64,000 bases of DNA, from positions 58,085,722 through 58,149,721 of the forward strand of contig CM063112.1 in NCBI GenBank assembly GCA_031841125.1. The letters are read 5' to 3'. Below the pieces are notes generated by a model that had not been told where the DNA came from, did not search any database, and worked only from the letters and a program-made list of their open reading frames with translations. Both the position numbers and the translations under genes were made by a program. Below are positions 48,214 through 59,605 of the stretch, piece after piece (position 1 is the first letter of the stretch; each line of letters starts with the position of its first letter). This stretch comes from Acanthococcus lagerstroemiae. Its lineage: Eukaryota > Arthropoda > Insecta > Hemiptera > Eriococcidae.

Positions 48214-48853
48214 TATATGTGACGCGCCATGAGAAACCATACCTTCAGGTGAAAAAGTTGTTTTCAAGAAAAACGCCAAAACACGTTGAAAAATTGATTT
48301 TGATCAAAAATGACTTTTTGCCGGAAATGTGTTTTAGAGTATCTGAAGAACATTTTAGGCACCCATACTCGCTTGTTTCGTTGTTTATTTGTTTGATTTT
48401 TATAATTTTTGTAAAAAAAATGTTTTTTGAATTTTTTGTATGATAGATTTTTTTTTAAATCAACATCATTTACATACATTTTTTTTTATAATAAACTTTA
48501 TTTGCATACATTTGTCAGTTTTATTTTAGCAAACCTGAAACCTACACCATTGAATTCCTCATAAAATTTTACTCGGGGGGGGGGGGAGGAGGGCTAATTT
48601 TCAATCACAATACCTTCGGAGAACTTGGTAATTTAAGCAATGTCCGAACGAAAAACTTTGAAGCTGTTTTTCTCGAAAAGTACTTTTTAGTAGTTTTCAA
48701 CTTCAAAATGGCATATCTCTGAGAATTTTGCTCCGATTGAGCTGCGGTTTGCGGCATTAGATTCTCCATACTTTTCTCTATTAGAATCAGTCAAAATTTC
48801 ATTTTCGACCCTCTTCACCCGAAGGTATGGTTTCTCATGGCGCGTCACATATA
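48214..48853. mobile_element. 640-bp element with about 33-base inverted ends
   Basis: TATATGTGACGCGCCATGAG then AAACCATACCTTC at the left is exactly mirrored at the right (about 48820-48853). The interior is AT-rich, with no ORF of note. The two poles differ in flanking sequence; a TA duplication is possible but not distinct from the element end. Confidence 0.75.
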
Positions 48854-49504
48854 GTATAGGCGGGTTATTACACAGCGAAAAAAACATTTTTTGCGACAAA
48901 GCGAAATTTCATGATAAAATGTCACGTAACATGTTAGGAACACTATACTAAAAATCCCACCCCCGGCCCTTGTGCACAATTTTCTGTGGGTGTTTGAGCC
49001 CCCCAAAATCAGTTTTTCACACGTATCTCGAATTGTAATGTAGTTATGAGAAAATTTTTCAAATAAAAAATGTTCTTCTCCTAAATCTCTACAACTTTAA
49101 TTCTTACACATTTTTTTGTAAATCCAACTATTCGGCCACAAATGTGCCTGAAAGTCAAGTATAGCTAGTTATGTATAATATAAATGTTGAAAATGTGTAT
49201 ACCTATTAACCCACAAATTTCGTTGCTGATTCAGTTGTAGGACTCTAGTTAAAATTGAACCTGCTTCTCGATTCCTCTTACACACATACACACATGCACG
49301 AACACCCGCCCCCACACACACATATGCTTAGTATACACCGTGTCACTGTGTTGTAGAATAACATTCTAATTCCTCGTCGTCTCACAACGAACTCTAGCTT
49401 CCTAAGATGTGTGTGTGTAAACTGTGAAAAATGTCCTTCAACAATGTAATGTTCCATTATTCACTTACTTCCTTTCTATCGCGGACCCATATTTATTGTT
49501 CAGG

Positions 49505-51795
49505 ATGACCCCTTCTGCAGAGGGTAAAATTTGCTTCATATGTGAAAAACTGTGTTGTGAAGGTGAATTAGTGGTGAATGTTACGCCAAAAGGAATAGCA
49601 ACATTAATTGACGCAAGCAGAAAGCGAAAAGATGGTAAATTATGATATTTATTTATTTTATGTTATTTATTACAAGCTGGGAGACGGGGGAACACAAAAG
49701 AAGTAAAATAAAAACTGAACACCTAAAAGAAAAAATAATAGTAAAATAAAAACTTAATAAAAGAAAAAATAATAATAAAATAAGAACTAAATAAGAGAAA
49801 GAGAGACAGACAGACAGACACGGGAGGGGGAGAAATGAGAGGGGAAGGAGGGGGTTTGTGAAAGATGATGGATGGGAAGGGTGGAAACGTAAGATAATAT
49901 GTATATCAGAATAAAATTAATGGTAGGTAGTGGTGTGAAGAGAGAACATCAGGTGATTTATAGAAAGACAGGTTACTGGGGCAGTATTGTTTTGCGGAAT
50001 TCTGTATTTCTTAGACAAAAGATATCAATTTCTGGTGACTGTAGTGCTAATTTATTATACAGGCGAAGAATTGAGTTCAGTCCACTAGAATGGTAACTTT
50101 CGGTTCGGGCGGTAATAATATGAAATGGCTCTCCTGTCCTGTTTGGGTGGGATGGTACTTTCATGCCTATTTGACTTAGTTGGAGGGGGGCGTCTATTTT
50201 GCTATGAAGGAGTTTGTATACATACAGTAACGAAAATAGCTGGCGACTTACCAGCAGAGTATCCATTTCGAAGCCTGTGACCAAGTCTTTGTATAGGATA
50301 TCTAGCGGATAATATTCAAACACTTTTTTATACAGGTACTTTAGAAATTTTTTTTTGGAGTTTTTCTATCTGTTGTATTCCAGTTTTCTTATAGGGGCTC
50401 CAGATTACACTTCCAAATTCTAGATGTGATCTCACGTATGCGAAGTAAAGTATTTTGAATGTGGTCATGTTCGAAAAGTATGCACCTGTCCGCATAATGA
50501 AACCTAAATTTCTAGTTGCCCTTATAGTGATTTGGCTAATGTGATCCTTGTAGGTTAGTTTGGAATCCAATAGTATCCCTATATATCGAAGGAAAAGATG
50601 AAGTCGTGGTTCATGTTCGCTGTAGACAATGGTACACACGAAAACGAGATGTTGAGGTAGCTGCAGCATGTAGTAAAACAACGATACAGTCGCAGGTAAG
50701 TTATAACTATATTCAGACTAACTCAATGTCTTCAAAAACTATGAACGCATACAAATTTTTGGAACTTCAATATGTATAAGCAGGTATCTCCAATAAAAAG
50801 AAGATTGAAGTCTCAGTCGTCATCTATGGCTGCATCACATCTTCAGCTGATTTGTTGAAAGGTATGTGTGTTCTGTGGCGAGGAGATTACTGGGAAATTT
50901 ATCCAACAACAAAACAAACTCAATAAAATAAGACGTCGTTCAGTTTGTCAGGTGAGTGCTAAACAATTATTTATAACACGACTTAGTATGTAAGTTTAAG
51001 CCCCCCCCCCCCATGGAACAAACCACGGTTATTAGCGTTCTTTTTGAACTATTTTCCCTCACAATCCAATACACCTTATCAAAATAAAGAAAACTAAAGA
51101 GTAATCGATTTCCTTTGTCAAAAATTTGCGGCCGATCATGCATTTCAGAAAATAGAAAATTTCATAGGTAAGTTTATTAGTAGCGCTACAAAAAACACAG
51201 TATCTTTAGCATCGCTACCTCCTACAGAAGAAGCGTTGCGTCAGCATGTGTACCGTGTGTATTTTCAAATACAAGTCTGGAAGAATAATCTGAAGTCACC
51301 TCTGGAATGGGGCTGGTATTTGGAGAATGGGACACTGATGCCAACAAGAACGACGGTAGTTCCAACTCCAGAAAAGTTATTAAACCTGATTTCGTGTGGC
51401 TGTATTAAGGGATGCTCATCTGCTTGCAGCTGTACGAAAGCAGGTAATTTATGAATACCGCCACCTTTCTTGGTACAGTTTAATGCATGCCAGAAAATGT
51501 TTATTATAGTCTCAGTAAAATTAGTTGACTAAAAGTGCGATTACAAGAAAAATTAGTTCAAATATTGTTTCCTTAAATACATCTTCTATTTCATTTTTCA
51601 CGTCTGAAATGTTCCAACATATGCAGCCATTGTAGGAGCCTATCATGCCTAAATTCTGCCTACTATGAAGACGACGCAAACAAGGATGCTTCGGAAGACA
51701 TTGAGGACCCAGGCAATACAGATGTCACTGACTCTGACACAGTTGACTTCGGAATTTCAGGCGAGCGAATACTTTCCAGTGACGAGGATGAATGA
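49505..51795 (+). pseudogene. transposon-borne Cys-rich protein, four exons, probably internally deleted
   Basis: Exons 49505-49634, 50862-50951, 51149-51443 and 51602-51795. Exon 1 encodes a Cys-pair segment (KICFICEKLCC, then RKRKDG). Exon 2 has VCVFCGEEITGKF and RRRSVCQ. Exon 3 reads SLPPTEEALRQHVYRVYFQI, EWGWYLENG, and LISCGCIKGCSSACSCTKAG. Exon 4 reads LKCSNICSHCRSLSCLNSAY and an acidic tail ending SSDEDE and stop. The set HxxRVYxQxQxW... PxxWGW... CxCxxGCxxxCxCxKxGLxCSxxCxxCxGxxCxN recurs in uncharacterised proteins of many invertebrate genomes. Exon 2 to 3 and exon 3 to 4 phases fit, but exon 1 to 2 phases do not, and the acceptor of exon 4 reads AC instead of AG, so it is likely dead. 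Function unknown. Confidence 0.6.
49645..50690 (-). pseudogene. 5'-truncated LINE, C-terminal reverse transcriptase region
   Basis: Minus strand reads YIGILLDSKLTYKDHISQIT, RATRNLGFIMRTG, FKILYFAYVRSHLEFGSVIW, IQQIEKLQKK, then in another frame YYPLDILYKDLVTGFEMDTL, QLFSLLYVYKLLHSKIDAPL. This is the typical region after the catalytic core of non-LTR reverse transcriptases. The frame change falls at a homopolymer T run near 50350. The 3' end (49650-49790) is AT-rich with AATAAATA-type words. It lies in an intron of the Cys-rich transposon gene, opposite strand. Confidence 0.8.
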
Positions 51796-52710
51796 ACTCA
51801 CTCGGCGAAAATTTTATATTTTTAGGCAAATCTTAACTGTTGCAGACAAATTACTGAAATTTATTGTAATACATATTTTATTTGAAAAAAATTCCTTTAC
51901 AGATTTTCCTATTTCAATTCATAGGCCTTTCAGGCCGGTTATGCGTCAGTGCTCAGCACTCAAAGCAAACTGTATTTTAGCATCAAAATTCGTAAGTCAA
52001 CGTTCAAATTTTCAACATTTATTTTACATCTAAGTGGCTACAATTGACTGTCAAGGACATTTGCGGCTGAACAGTTGAATTTACAAACAAAACTATAAGG
52101 ACCAACGTTGTAGAGATTTAAAAGACCAACAATTTTTATCTACAAATTTTTCTGATAACTGTGCCACAACTGGAGATATATATGAAAAACTGATTTTGAG
52201 GGGCTTCGGACCCCCACAGAAAATTGTGCACAAGGGCTGGGGGTGGGATTTTCAATATAGTGCTTCTAACATGTTACCTGACAATACAACACAGTGACAC
52301 GGAGTATACTATAGCGTATGTGTATGCGTGTGTGGGTGTGGGTGTAGTGGGAGGGGGGGGGGGTGTTCGCGTATGTGTGTATGTGTGTAAGGGGGATCGA
52401 GAAGCAGGTTCAGTTTTAACTGAAGTCCTAGAACTGAATCAGCAACAAAATTTGTGGGTTAATAACCACATTTTCAATATTTATATTACATATAACCAGC
52501 TATACTTGACTTTCAGGCACATTTGTGGCCGAATGGTTGGATTTACCAAAAAAATTGTAAGAATTAAAGTTGTAGAGATTTAGGAGAAGAACATTTTTTA
52601 TTTGAAAATTTTTCTCATAACTACATTACAACTCGAAATACGAATGAAAAACTGATTTTGGGGGGCTTAAACCCCCACAGAAAATTGTGCACAAGGGCCA
52701 GGGGGTGGGA

Positions 52711-54405
52711 ACATCTTTTTCTATAAGAAATGGGGGAGAAGGTCGTGATTACCATCCGTTCGAACTAAAATTTTCAGAAGTTTACCTTTCAATCAAGGAA
52801 CAATATAATCTACCCGATACTCATAAGAACTCAGCAGTTTGAAATTTTTGGTCATTCCAATGTTCAATACAGGGACTGGCTGACTAGTCTGTCTTGCTCT
52901 TCCACTATTTTTTCAAAATCACTCACATACTTTATAGTCACTGAGGAGACAGCATTATTGAACTTTCTCGCTTTCAAGTCTGATTTTGGAGCCGTATAGT
53001 TTGCTGCAGTTCAGTAAAATCTCTGGTAGACTTTTACTCTTCCTAAACATTAGAAATATTTCAAAGCGCGACATATTTTTGGCTGAAATAATAATGTGAC
53101 CTGCATCGAGAAAAGGAAGTTAGTTAGTAAAAAATTCGATTTTGAGATCTTACTCGATTTATACTAATTAAGACTCGCTCTTTCACGCGGTGCTGTGGAA
53201 AAAAATGATCATTTAGGCTTGTACAAGCCATCAAAGTTGAGCCCTTCATAACTGGCTCGTATTAGTATAACGATTTTCAGTCAAGTCAATAATTCTCACG
53301 CGGCAGTATTTCCTTTCAGAATGCACACCCGCGGGTTAATTCTGATTTCCATCACAGCAGATGTTCATACATTCACAAGTTCTTATCACTATTTTCACAA
53401 TTGGCAATACTGAATAACTCGAGAATTTTTTCCCTCCAAATAAAAAAAAAGTAACACGAATATGAAAAATAAACTATACGGTTATATTTCACTAACACCC
53501 ATTAATAATTATTCCAAATTTCAAAAAGACTGATCGCTCCAATCCAAAGATATTCGCATTCAAAATTTGTGTTCTGCTGACTAAACGCCTTTTCTCGATG
53601 CACGTCACTTTAAATATATCCATCAGAGTTATGGATCTGGTTTGTTCTGTAAGAAAGAAGATGAACCTATTCACGCTTCAAGAACTTTTGTTTCATTTCT
53701 CGAAGTTCGCAGTCCCATCCCATCTTATCGCCACTAGCGAAAGTAAATGTATGTATCCATGTGATTAAGTTAAATGAAGGATATTTCGAAAAGTGACTAA
53801 ATTTTACAAGTTGAAAGGCAACAACAAAAATTCTAATTCCCTGTTCTGAAGTACTTTCGTACTTTAATTTCAACCAATAAGGAATTTTCCAAGCCGCTGC
53901 ACCAAATTTCTCAGATACTTGTCCCGAAAAATCGAACATCAGTAAGATGCAACATTTCTAAAATCGAGCGTTTATTTTTAAGGAATTCGCAGAAAATTTC
54001 TTTAAAATGCTGAGCATTAATACCAATAAATTCTCATTTGCCATCACAAACTGAATCTGGGGTAAGCAGCTGCATTTTACATTTTTTGAACATTGGCAAC
54101 CCTGACAACGGTGATTTTCTGTGAGAGAATGTCAGATAGGTACCTGGTAGCAGGAGTGGATTCAGGTTTTACTCCTGATTTCCGTTCAGGTGTTCAGTGC
54201 TCAGCTCTCATTCTGATGTAGCTGTGGGTTGAAAACCGATACATCCAGCTAAGCAGAAACCTATTCAATACTCACTATCTCAGGACATACATCGATTAGG
54301 ACCACCGGCGTAGGAACGAGGGGGGGGGGGTTAAAAACCACCCAACTCAGTCAAAAATATTATTTCAGAATGTATTTTAACGCATTAATAACAATACGAT
54401 GAAGG
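52711..54405. other. no confirmed gene; inverted repeat 53080-53620 and receptor-like ORF
   Basis: GTGACCTGCATCGAGAAAAG (53097 onward) is mirrored by CTTTTCTCGATGCACGTCAC (53590-53609), forming the ends of a foldback of about 540 bp. GGCTTGTACAAGCC at 53217-53230 is a perfect 14-base palindrome inside it. See the separate entry for the ORF at 53667-53939. Confidence 0.5.
53667..53939 (-). pseudogene. possible odorant-receptor-like exon remnant
   Basis: A 90-codon minus-strand ORF reads FDFSGQVSEKFGAAAWKIPY, then WLKLKYESTSEQGIRIFVVA, FQLVKFSHFSKYPSFNL and ITWIHTFTFAS. The order VSExFGxAxWxxPYW... IRxFxVxxQ... NLxTW resembles the end of the last transmembrane regions of insect odorant receptors. 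No splice partners were found and the length is one exon only. A chance resemblance is possible. Confidence 0.25.
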
Positions 54406-54410
54406 AATAT

Positions 54411-56960
54411 CAGGGTGTCCATTTTTGTTAGGAAATGATTTTCCCCGACTTTTCCAGGTTTTCCAGGCCAATTTTTCCAGTTTTCCAGACACTTCAAATA
54501 GAAATTAGACATGAAAGGGGGGAGGGGGTCAAATTTTTTCGAACATTGTGAGCGACGAATATCGTCTATCATTCCACAAACTTTTTTCTTACTACCGTGT
54601 GCTTATGAATCTGTAGCAGAGGAGGTGTAAACATTTAATGATGGAAATGAAAATACACTCTATAGGGAGCATGGTGCAATGTCAATTAAAGACTTCATTT
54701 TTTTCCCGTGTAACTTAATGCCAACCGTGAAGGGAGGGGGAGGGCTGAAAGAATAAAATTCTAAAATTGATTTATAGGTTTTCGAGGTCGCTGTATTCGG
54801 TTTTACGGGTAATTTTTGGATCCTGTCCCTCCTGGTGCGATCAATGAGGTAGCAAGAGCGTAGGACAAGCAACGGTTGACTTGGAATTCACCTTTTCTAA
54901 TTAAAGCCACCGAATAGGGTAAAAATAAGTTTTATTTATTCAAAGTGTTGTTAATAGAAAATAACGTAAAAATTTCCCAACTGGAAAAGTACGGGAGCTT
55001 AAATTTGGTCCAGATTAAAACTCGGCAGCGATATTCGAAATCAGCGACACAAAATCACCCCTATTTCGATGCTTCGTGCAATTTTTCGCCGGAGAAGCTG
55101 AATTCGTATTACGACAGTGCTTTGGAAGGGGTCGGATAAAAATCGAAGGCGATATTCGAAACGAGCTTGGTTGGCTATCCTGTCCAGAAAATTGACTTTA
55201 GAATCTCGTAAAGAATTTGCAACTTGAGGAAAACAGGAGTAACCGGAATTAGCCCCTCCCTCGTGAAGCCTGAATGGTTTAGGGGGAAGGAAAATAACTA
55301 TTAAAATGAATTCTGGAACTCCGGTGAAAAAGCTGCAGCATATCTAACGACAAAGGCTATGAAAGTAAAAAGGTGGTTACGATCTGGAAAATTATGGCAT
55401 CAGGGGAGGCGGAAGAATCTCTAACTTAAGAGTATCGACAGATACAATAAAAGGTCATATATCTGAAAACAATGGACTCTTTCGTAACGCGATAATAATT
55501 TAGATTTTTTCAAATTTTGTGGATTAATTACTCTTCCCCAGTGACGTAGCAATATTTTTACATAGTTTTCTAATATCGGCGATTTTCAAAAAATACCTCA
55601 GTTTTCGACTTTTTCTCCCTTGAAGATTTTATTTTGCCCCCATGGGAAAAATCCTAGCTGGCCACTGCTCTTCCCCCAAAATCTCGGAAGTCCCGTTCAT
55701 TCACCCTTATCTACATTTGCAAAGGAGAGGGGAACCGAAGCAAAACCCGATGGCAGGATGTCCCAGAAGGTGAACTCATTGGTTTCAAACTTTCGTTTCA
55801 TTACGACTTTCTCAAAAAAATCTTTACACTGGGGAGAGAAGCTAGACCGAATATTTTTTCATTTTCGCGCCGATTTTCAAATGAGATGAAAACACGAAAT
55901 AGCTGATATTGGGAGAAGTGTATAGGGATTGGTACGCGTTTCGTCATATTTAGGGAAAATTATTTTATGTCCTAAAAACAGTGAAATATGCGCATATAAT
56001 ATTCCCCAAAAAAGGCCAAACTATGTCAAAATATTTCCTCACGTGTAAAATAAACTCAAAATATTCAGTAACACAATATGGGTATCAAAATGCAGGACTT
56101 TTCAAGCTGAATAATTGTGACACAATGTCTATGGTCAAAAATTACAAACACAAAAACTTGTTCATTACAGATAAAGAAATCAACACATGCCACAAATAAC
56201 ATAATTCAGAAGTACAACTCCACATCCGCATTCGGATTTGAACCATGAAAACATGTAGGATCGCTAATGTACAACCAACCAGTTTCTGTCATTTCATTTC
56301 CTATCGAATTTTCAGATGTTTTTATTATTTTCCAGCAGAGAAGTAGAAGCATTCCCGAAAAGTTCTCCAAAATGGCCAAATATTCCTAAAATATGCCCAA
56401 AAACCGAGGAAAATAATACAAATATGCATTTATATGCTTTTAATAGCAAATATGTCAAAATATGTCCAATCAAGCTGGGTCCAATTGACTGCATATTACA
56501 TGAATCATAAAGATATGATGGATGTTCCCTACATGAATCAATAGGAAAAATATGTCGAAACATAAAATAATTTTTCCTGGTCATATTTTTTGTGAAATGG
56601 TTCGTGAAAAGTCACGAAATACGTTAAGTGTATAGCAGCCTTAATAGAAAGATGTAGACGCAAAACGAATACCATGAAAACGATTTCATCACACCAACAC
56701 ACTCTGCATCTACTACTACTATGGAGAGAGGGTTGTATTACCCACGCCCTTCTCCTGTGAAATAAAAAAGACCAGAAAATTGCCTAAGCGAAGGAAATTT
56801 TTTATTTATAACAAATAGGGTAACATCTATTTGAATACTGCAGAATTTCGCAGTCGATTTTTTTACCCAAAAAAATGCTGAAAATTCCAAAATTCCCTGA
56901 CTTCTCCAGACGGACAAAATTCCCTGACTTTTCCAGGTTTTCCAGAGAACGGACACCCTG
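54411..56960. mobile_element. composite element with CAGGGTGTCC ends
   Basis: CAGGGTGTCC at 54411-54420 and GGACACCCTG at 56951-56960 are inverted. AATAT flanks both (54406-54410 and 56961-56965), a possible 5-base duplication. TTTTCCAGGTTTTCCAG words lie next to both ends. The interior holds the hAT-like copy 3 (55951-56579) and no recognisable transposase. The 10-base ends are short, so the pairing over 2.5 kb is tentative. Confidence 0.5.
55951..56579. mobile_element. non-autonomous hAT-like element, copy 3
   Basis: 629 bp. Left end TAGGGAAAATTATTTTATG and right end (reverse complement) CAGGAAAAATTATTTTATG, two differences in 19. Flanked by the perfect 8-base duplication GTCATATT (55943-55950 and 56580-56587). 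The interior is AT-rich with AAATATGCGCATATAAT. No transposase; ORFs inside are low complexity. Confidence 0.88.
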
Positions 56961-57112
56961 AATATGTGCTGTAGTGACTACTAACCCCCTCCCCCCGACT
57001 GAAACTTTCCTATGCTGATGATTATGACACTGGTAACCGAATAGAATTTGATTTTAATGCAACCGCACAAGGATCTTCTACTAGTGACGATCGAAAACTT
57101 GAACCCCAAATA

Positions 57113-57185
57113 ATGTGTGACCCGATCAGAGAAACTCCGGCTTAGGTTAAACCTAAGCCGGGGTTTCTCAGATCGGGTTACACAT
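57113..57185. repeat. near-perfect hairpin, about 33-base arms
   Basis: GTGACCCGATCAGAGAAACT then CCGGCTTAGG is followed, with two bases between, by its reverse complement (CCTAAGCCGG, GGTTTCTCAGATCGGGTTAC). A looser partner, GTTTTCTCAGAGTGGATCAC, lies at 57243-57262. The arms resemble the ends of the element at 48214-48853 (TGTGAC-CG...GAGAAAC). Confidence 0.75.
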
Positions 57186-57299
57186 GTACAATATGTTGCC
57201 TGATCTAAGACAAGCCGGTTTAGGGTGAACCACTTCAAACGAGTTTTCTCAGAGTGGATCACATAAAACGAAGGCGGAGCCGGTTTCTTCTAAGGGTGA

Positions 57300-59460
57300 C
57301 AAGATTCAAACAACCTGACAGATAACACTGAGTAGAAATCTTCTACGACCTTTTGACGCAGTAAAGCGAAATTCCCTCTTCCAAATGAGGCCTAAACGCT
57401 GAAAGTTAATACATCTTTCATTTCCATCACTTAAACGGCCTTCCAGCTGCCTCAGTTCAGCCGCCTCCGACTGGAAAATCGCAATACCGCCACTGTGTCA
57501 GTAAAGCCTTACTACAGCCGGAAATCTACCGGTAACCCTGAAAAAACATTGGCGTAAGCCAAACGAACACTGACGTAGTATGGAAAGGACCCCGTGGCTC
57601 TGTCAAGACCAAAGTCGTCACTCAGAAGGAACATTGTCGCGATACCGGGGCAACGATTGAGCCAACTTCACATATCACCCGCGGCGACACCCAGCCATCG
57701 AACATTTTCGAGCTTACAATGTTACACTGCAGCCCATAATATCACTCCAAAGGCGACAAAATGTGGAAAAGAAAAACCGAATATGTCGGCGGGTTCCACA
57801 TTATCGGGTCCGTGCTGACACTACAAGCGTGGATACGACATTTATCATTTCTCGGTCGCAGGGTCCGGGGGCAGGCGGTTTTCACGGGCGGCGAATAGCC
57901 GACCAATTTCACGCATCGATATGACAGCTCGTTAAGAAATGTACTTATCAGCGACCGGTTCGTCAGCGCCAATCGCACGCTAATCGATGGCTGCGGTATC
58001 AACTGGCTGTGCGATCGTAAATTTAAGAAAAAAGAGAAAGAAAGAAAAAAAAAAACTCTACTGCGCACTACATAAAACGTAATCGAAAAGTTTATATAAA
58101 ATTTCTCAATTATATACGCGCATGAGCAACTCAAACATCAATTATTATCTCTACCAACATTTCCGATGATCAATTATCTGCAGTTGCAAAAATTATTTAG
58201 GTTTCGCGGCAGCAACAATAATGAGCGATGCGAGCTTCGCGCCAGAATTTGAACTTCGCTCCGGCAGCGCGCGAAAGCGCGAAACGCAATTAACGAGAAA
58301 TTTTTCAGCATGCAAAAAGATGTCACCGATTCATCGCTTACGGCCGTCTGAGCACTCAGTCAAGGTGACACCTATACAATGCTGGATGCCTTTTCGAAAT
58401 CGCGAAAGGTCGTCAGCTAAATGCGGCTGAACGCGAACTCGAAAGGTTAGGTAAAAGAAACGGGGACTAAAAAAATACCTATCTACAGTGAGTATCATCA
58501 TTATAGAGGAATCTGTGAGCGGAATCAGATTCCAAGTCTAACCGTGGTATTCGCAGAAGAAAGTAAAGGAGTAAGAAATCCTTTTTCGAAAAGGAATTCT
58601 GTACAAAGGTAGCATACGTACTGCCTATGCCTACATGATGCTTTTACAAATAGAAATGTTCGCGAATATTCGGACAGCCTTTGTTTTACCGAAGTGAAAA
58701 TTTATTTCTCATTTCCCGGAATGACGCTAATAAACGAATGTGAAAACAAATTTCCCCAAGTTTGAGAAAAATCGTAACGGGACAACAGTGCTTCAAGGGG
58801 GGTGAAATTTACTCTCAACATCCTAGCGAGCGAGCGACTATAGTATCAATCGAGGTGGAAAGAAAGCGTGACCTGTAACCCTGCCAATTCGAACGAACAC
58901 GACATCACAATCGCAGGGCGTGTTACCACCAGATCAGGAAGATTTGGTACTGTGCGTATGCAGGTTGTGGCCAACTTACTCAACGTCGTGAAAACACGTG
59001 ACTATTAAGCGAACTGCGTCTGCATACTCTTTGGCACAAAGAAGGAAAACTCGAACGCAACAAAACCGTGGGGAAAGCAACAACAAACTACCTCGACTAG
59101 CCCTGCCCAAAAAACTCAGAACCTGCGACTGCCAACATTCGGCAACGGATATGGTACCTGAATGTGTTGAAACTAAAATAATTACAGAATCCGTTTTCAA
59201 ATTCTTTCAAGCCTGTGAACTCCATGAAGGGTAGAGGAGAGAGGGATAAAACGGACCATCACATAATATGATGAACATAGTGTTCTTTGGGATGTTGAAT
59301 CTATTTTTGAGATTGCATGGTCTCAAGTCCCTTCCTTTCTAACTTCATGTGAGGACTATGAGTAAAACCGAATTAGACGTAATATGAGATAAAAGTAGGA
59401 GTTTCTGGATCAGTGAATTCCCTTTCGAGGTCGTTGTAGCACAAATTTCATCCTTTAAGC
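57300..59460. other. CpG-containing unique-looking sequence, no gene recognised
   Basis: 57.4-58.5 kb and 58.8-59.2 kb are CpG-richer than average, with minus-strand ORFs of 74-130 codons that match no family I know. A promoter or unrecognised exon cannot be excluded. Confidence 0.3.
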
Positions 59461-59477
59461 CCCACAGGGAGATTCAC

Positions 59478-59605
59478 TTGGTGGAGCTGGAGCGTATGGT
59501 GATTTACGCATGCCAAATTGGCTCCCCAGACAATGCGCCCTTGGCCTCGGAAACTACCCTTTTGAGTATCGTATCAGTGACCAGAGGATTACTGCCTCAT
59601 TTGTT
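59478..59605 (+). repeat. dispersed repeat, copy 2
   Basis: GGAGCGTATGGTGAT, GCATGCCAAATTGGCTCC, CAGACAATGCGCCCTTGGCC and AGTATCGTATCAGTGACCAG match in order the segment at 35745-35885, same orientation. Confidence 0.6.

Larger units (their letters stand above)
48921..52710. mobile_element. long-inverted-repeat DNA transposon with nested LINE
   Basis: The left arm 48921-49354 is mirrored by a close copy at about 52286-52710 (my estimate is above 90 percent identity) and by a more diverged copy at about 51970-52282. Shared words: GTGCACAATTTTCTGTGGG, CCCCAAAATCAGTTTTTC, AATCTCTACAACTTTAATTC, GGCCACAAATGTGCCTGAAA. The left arm and the diverged right copy share an outer end like GTCACGTAACATGTTAGG. 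Between the arms are a spliced Cys-rich gene and a truncated LINE on the opposite strand. Confidence 0.8.
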
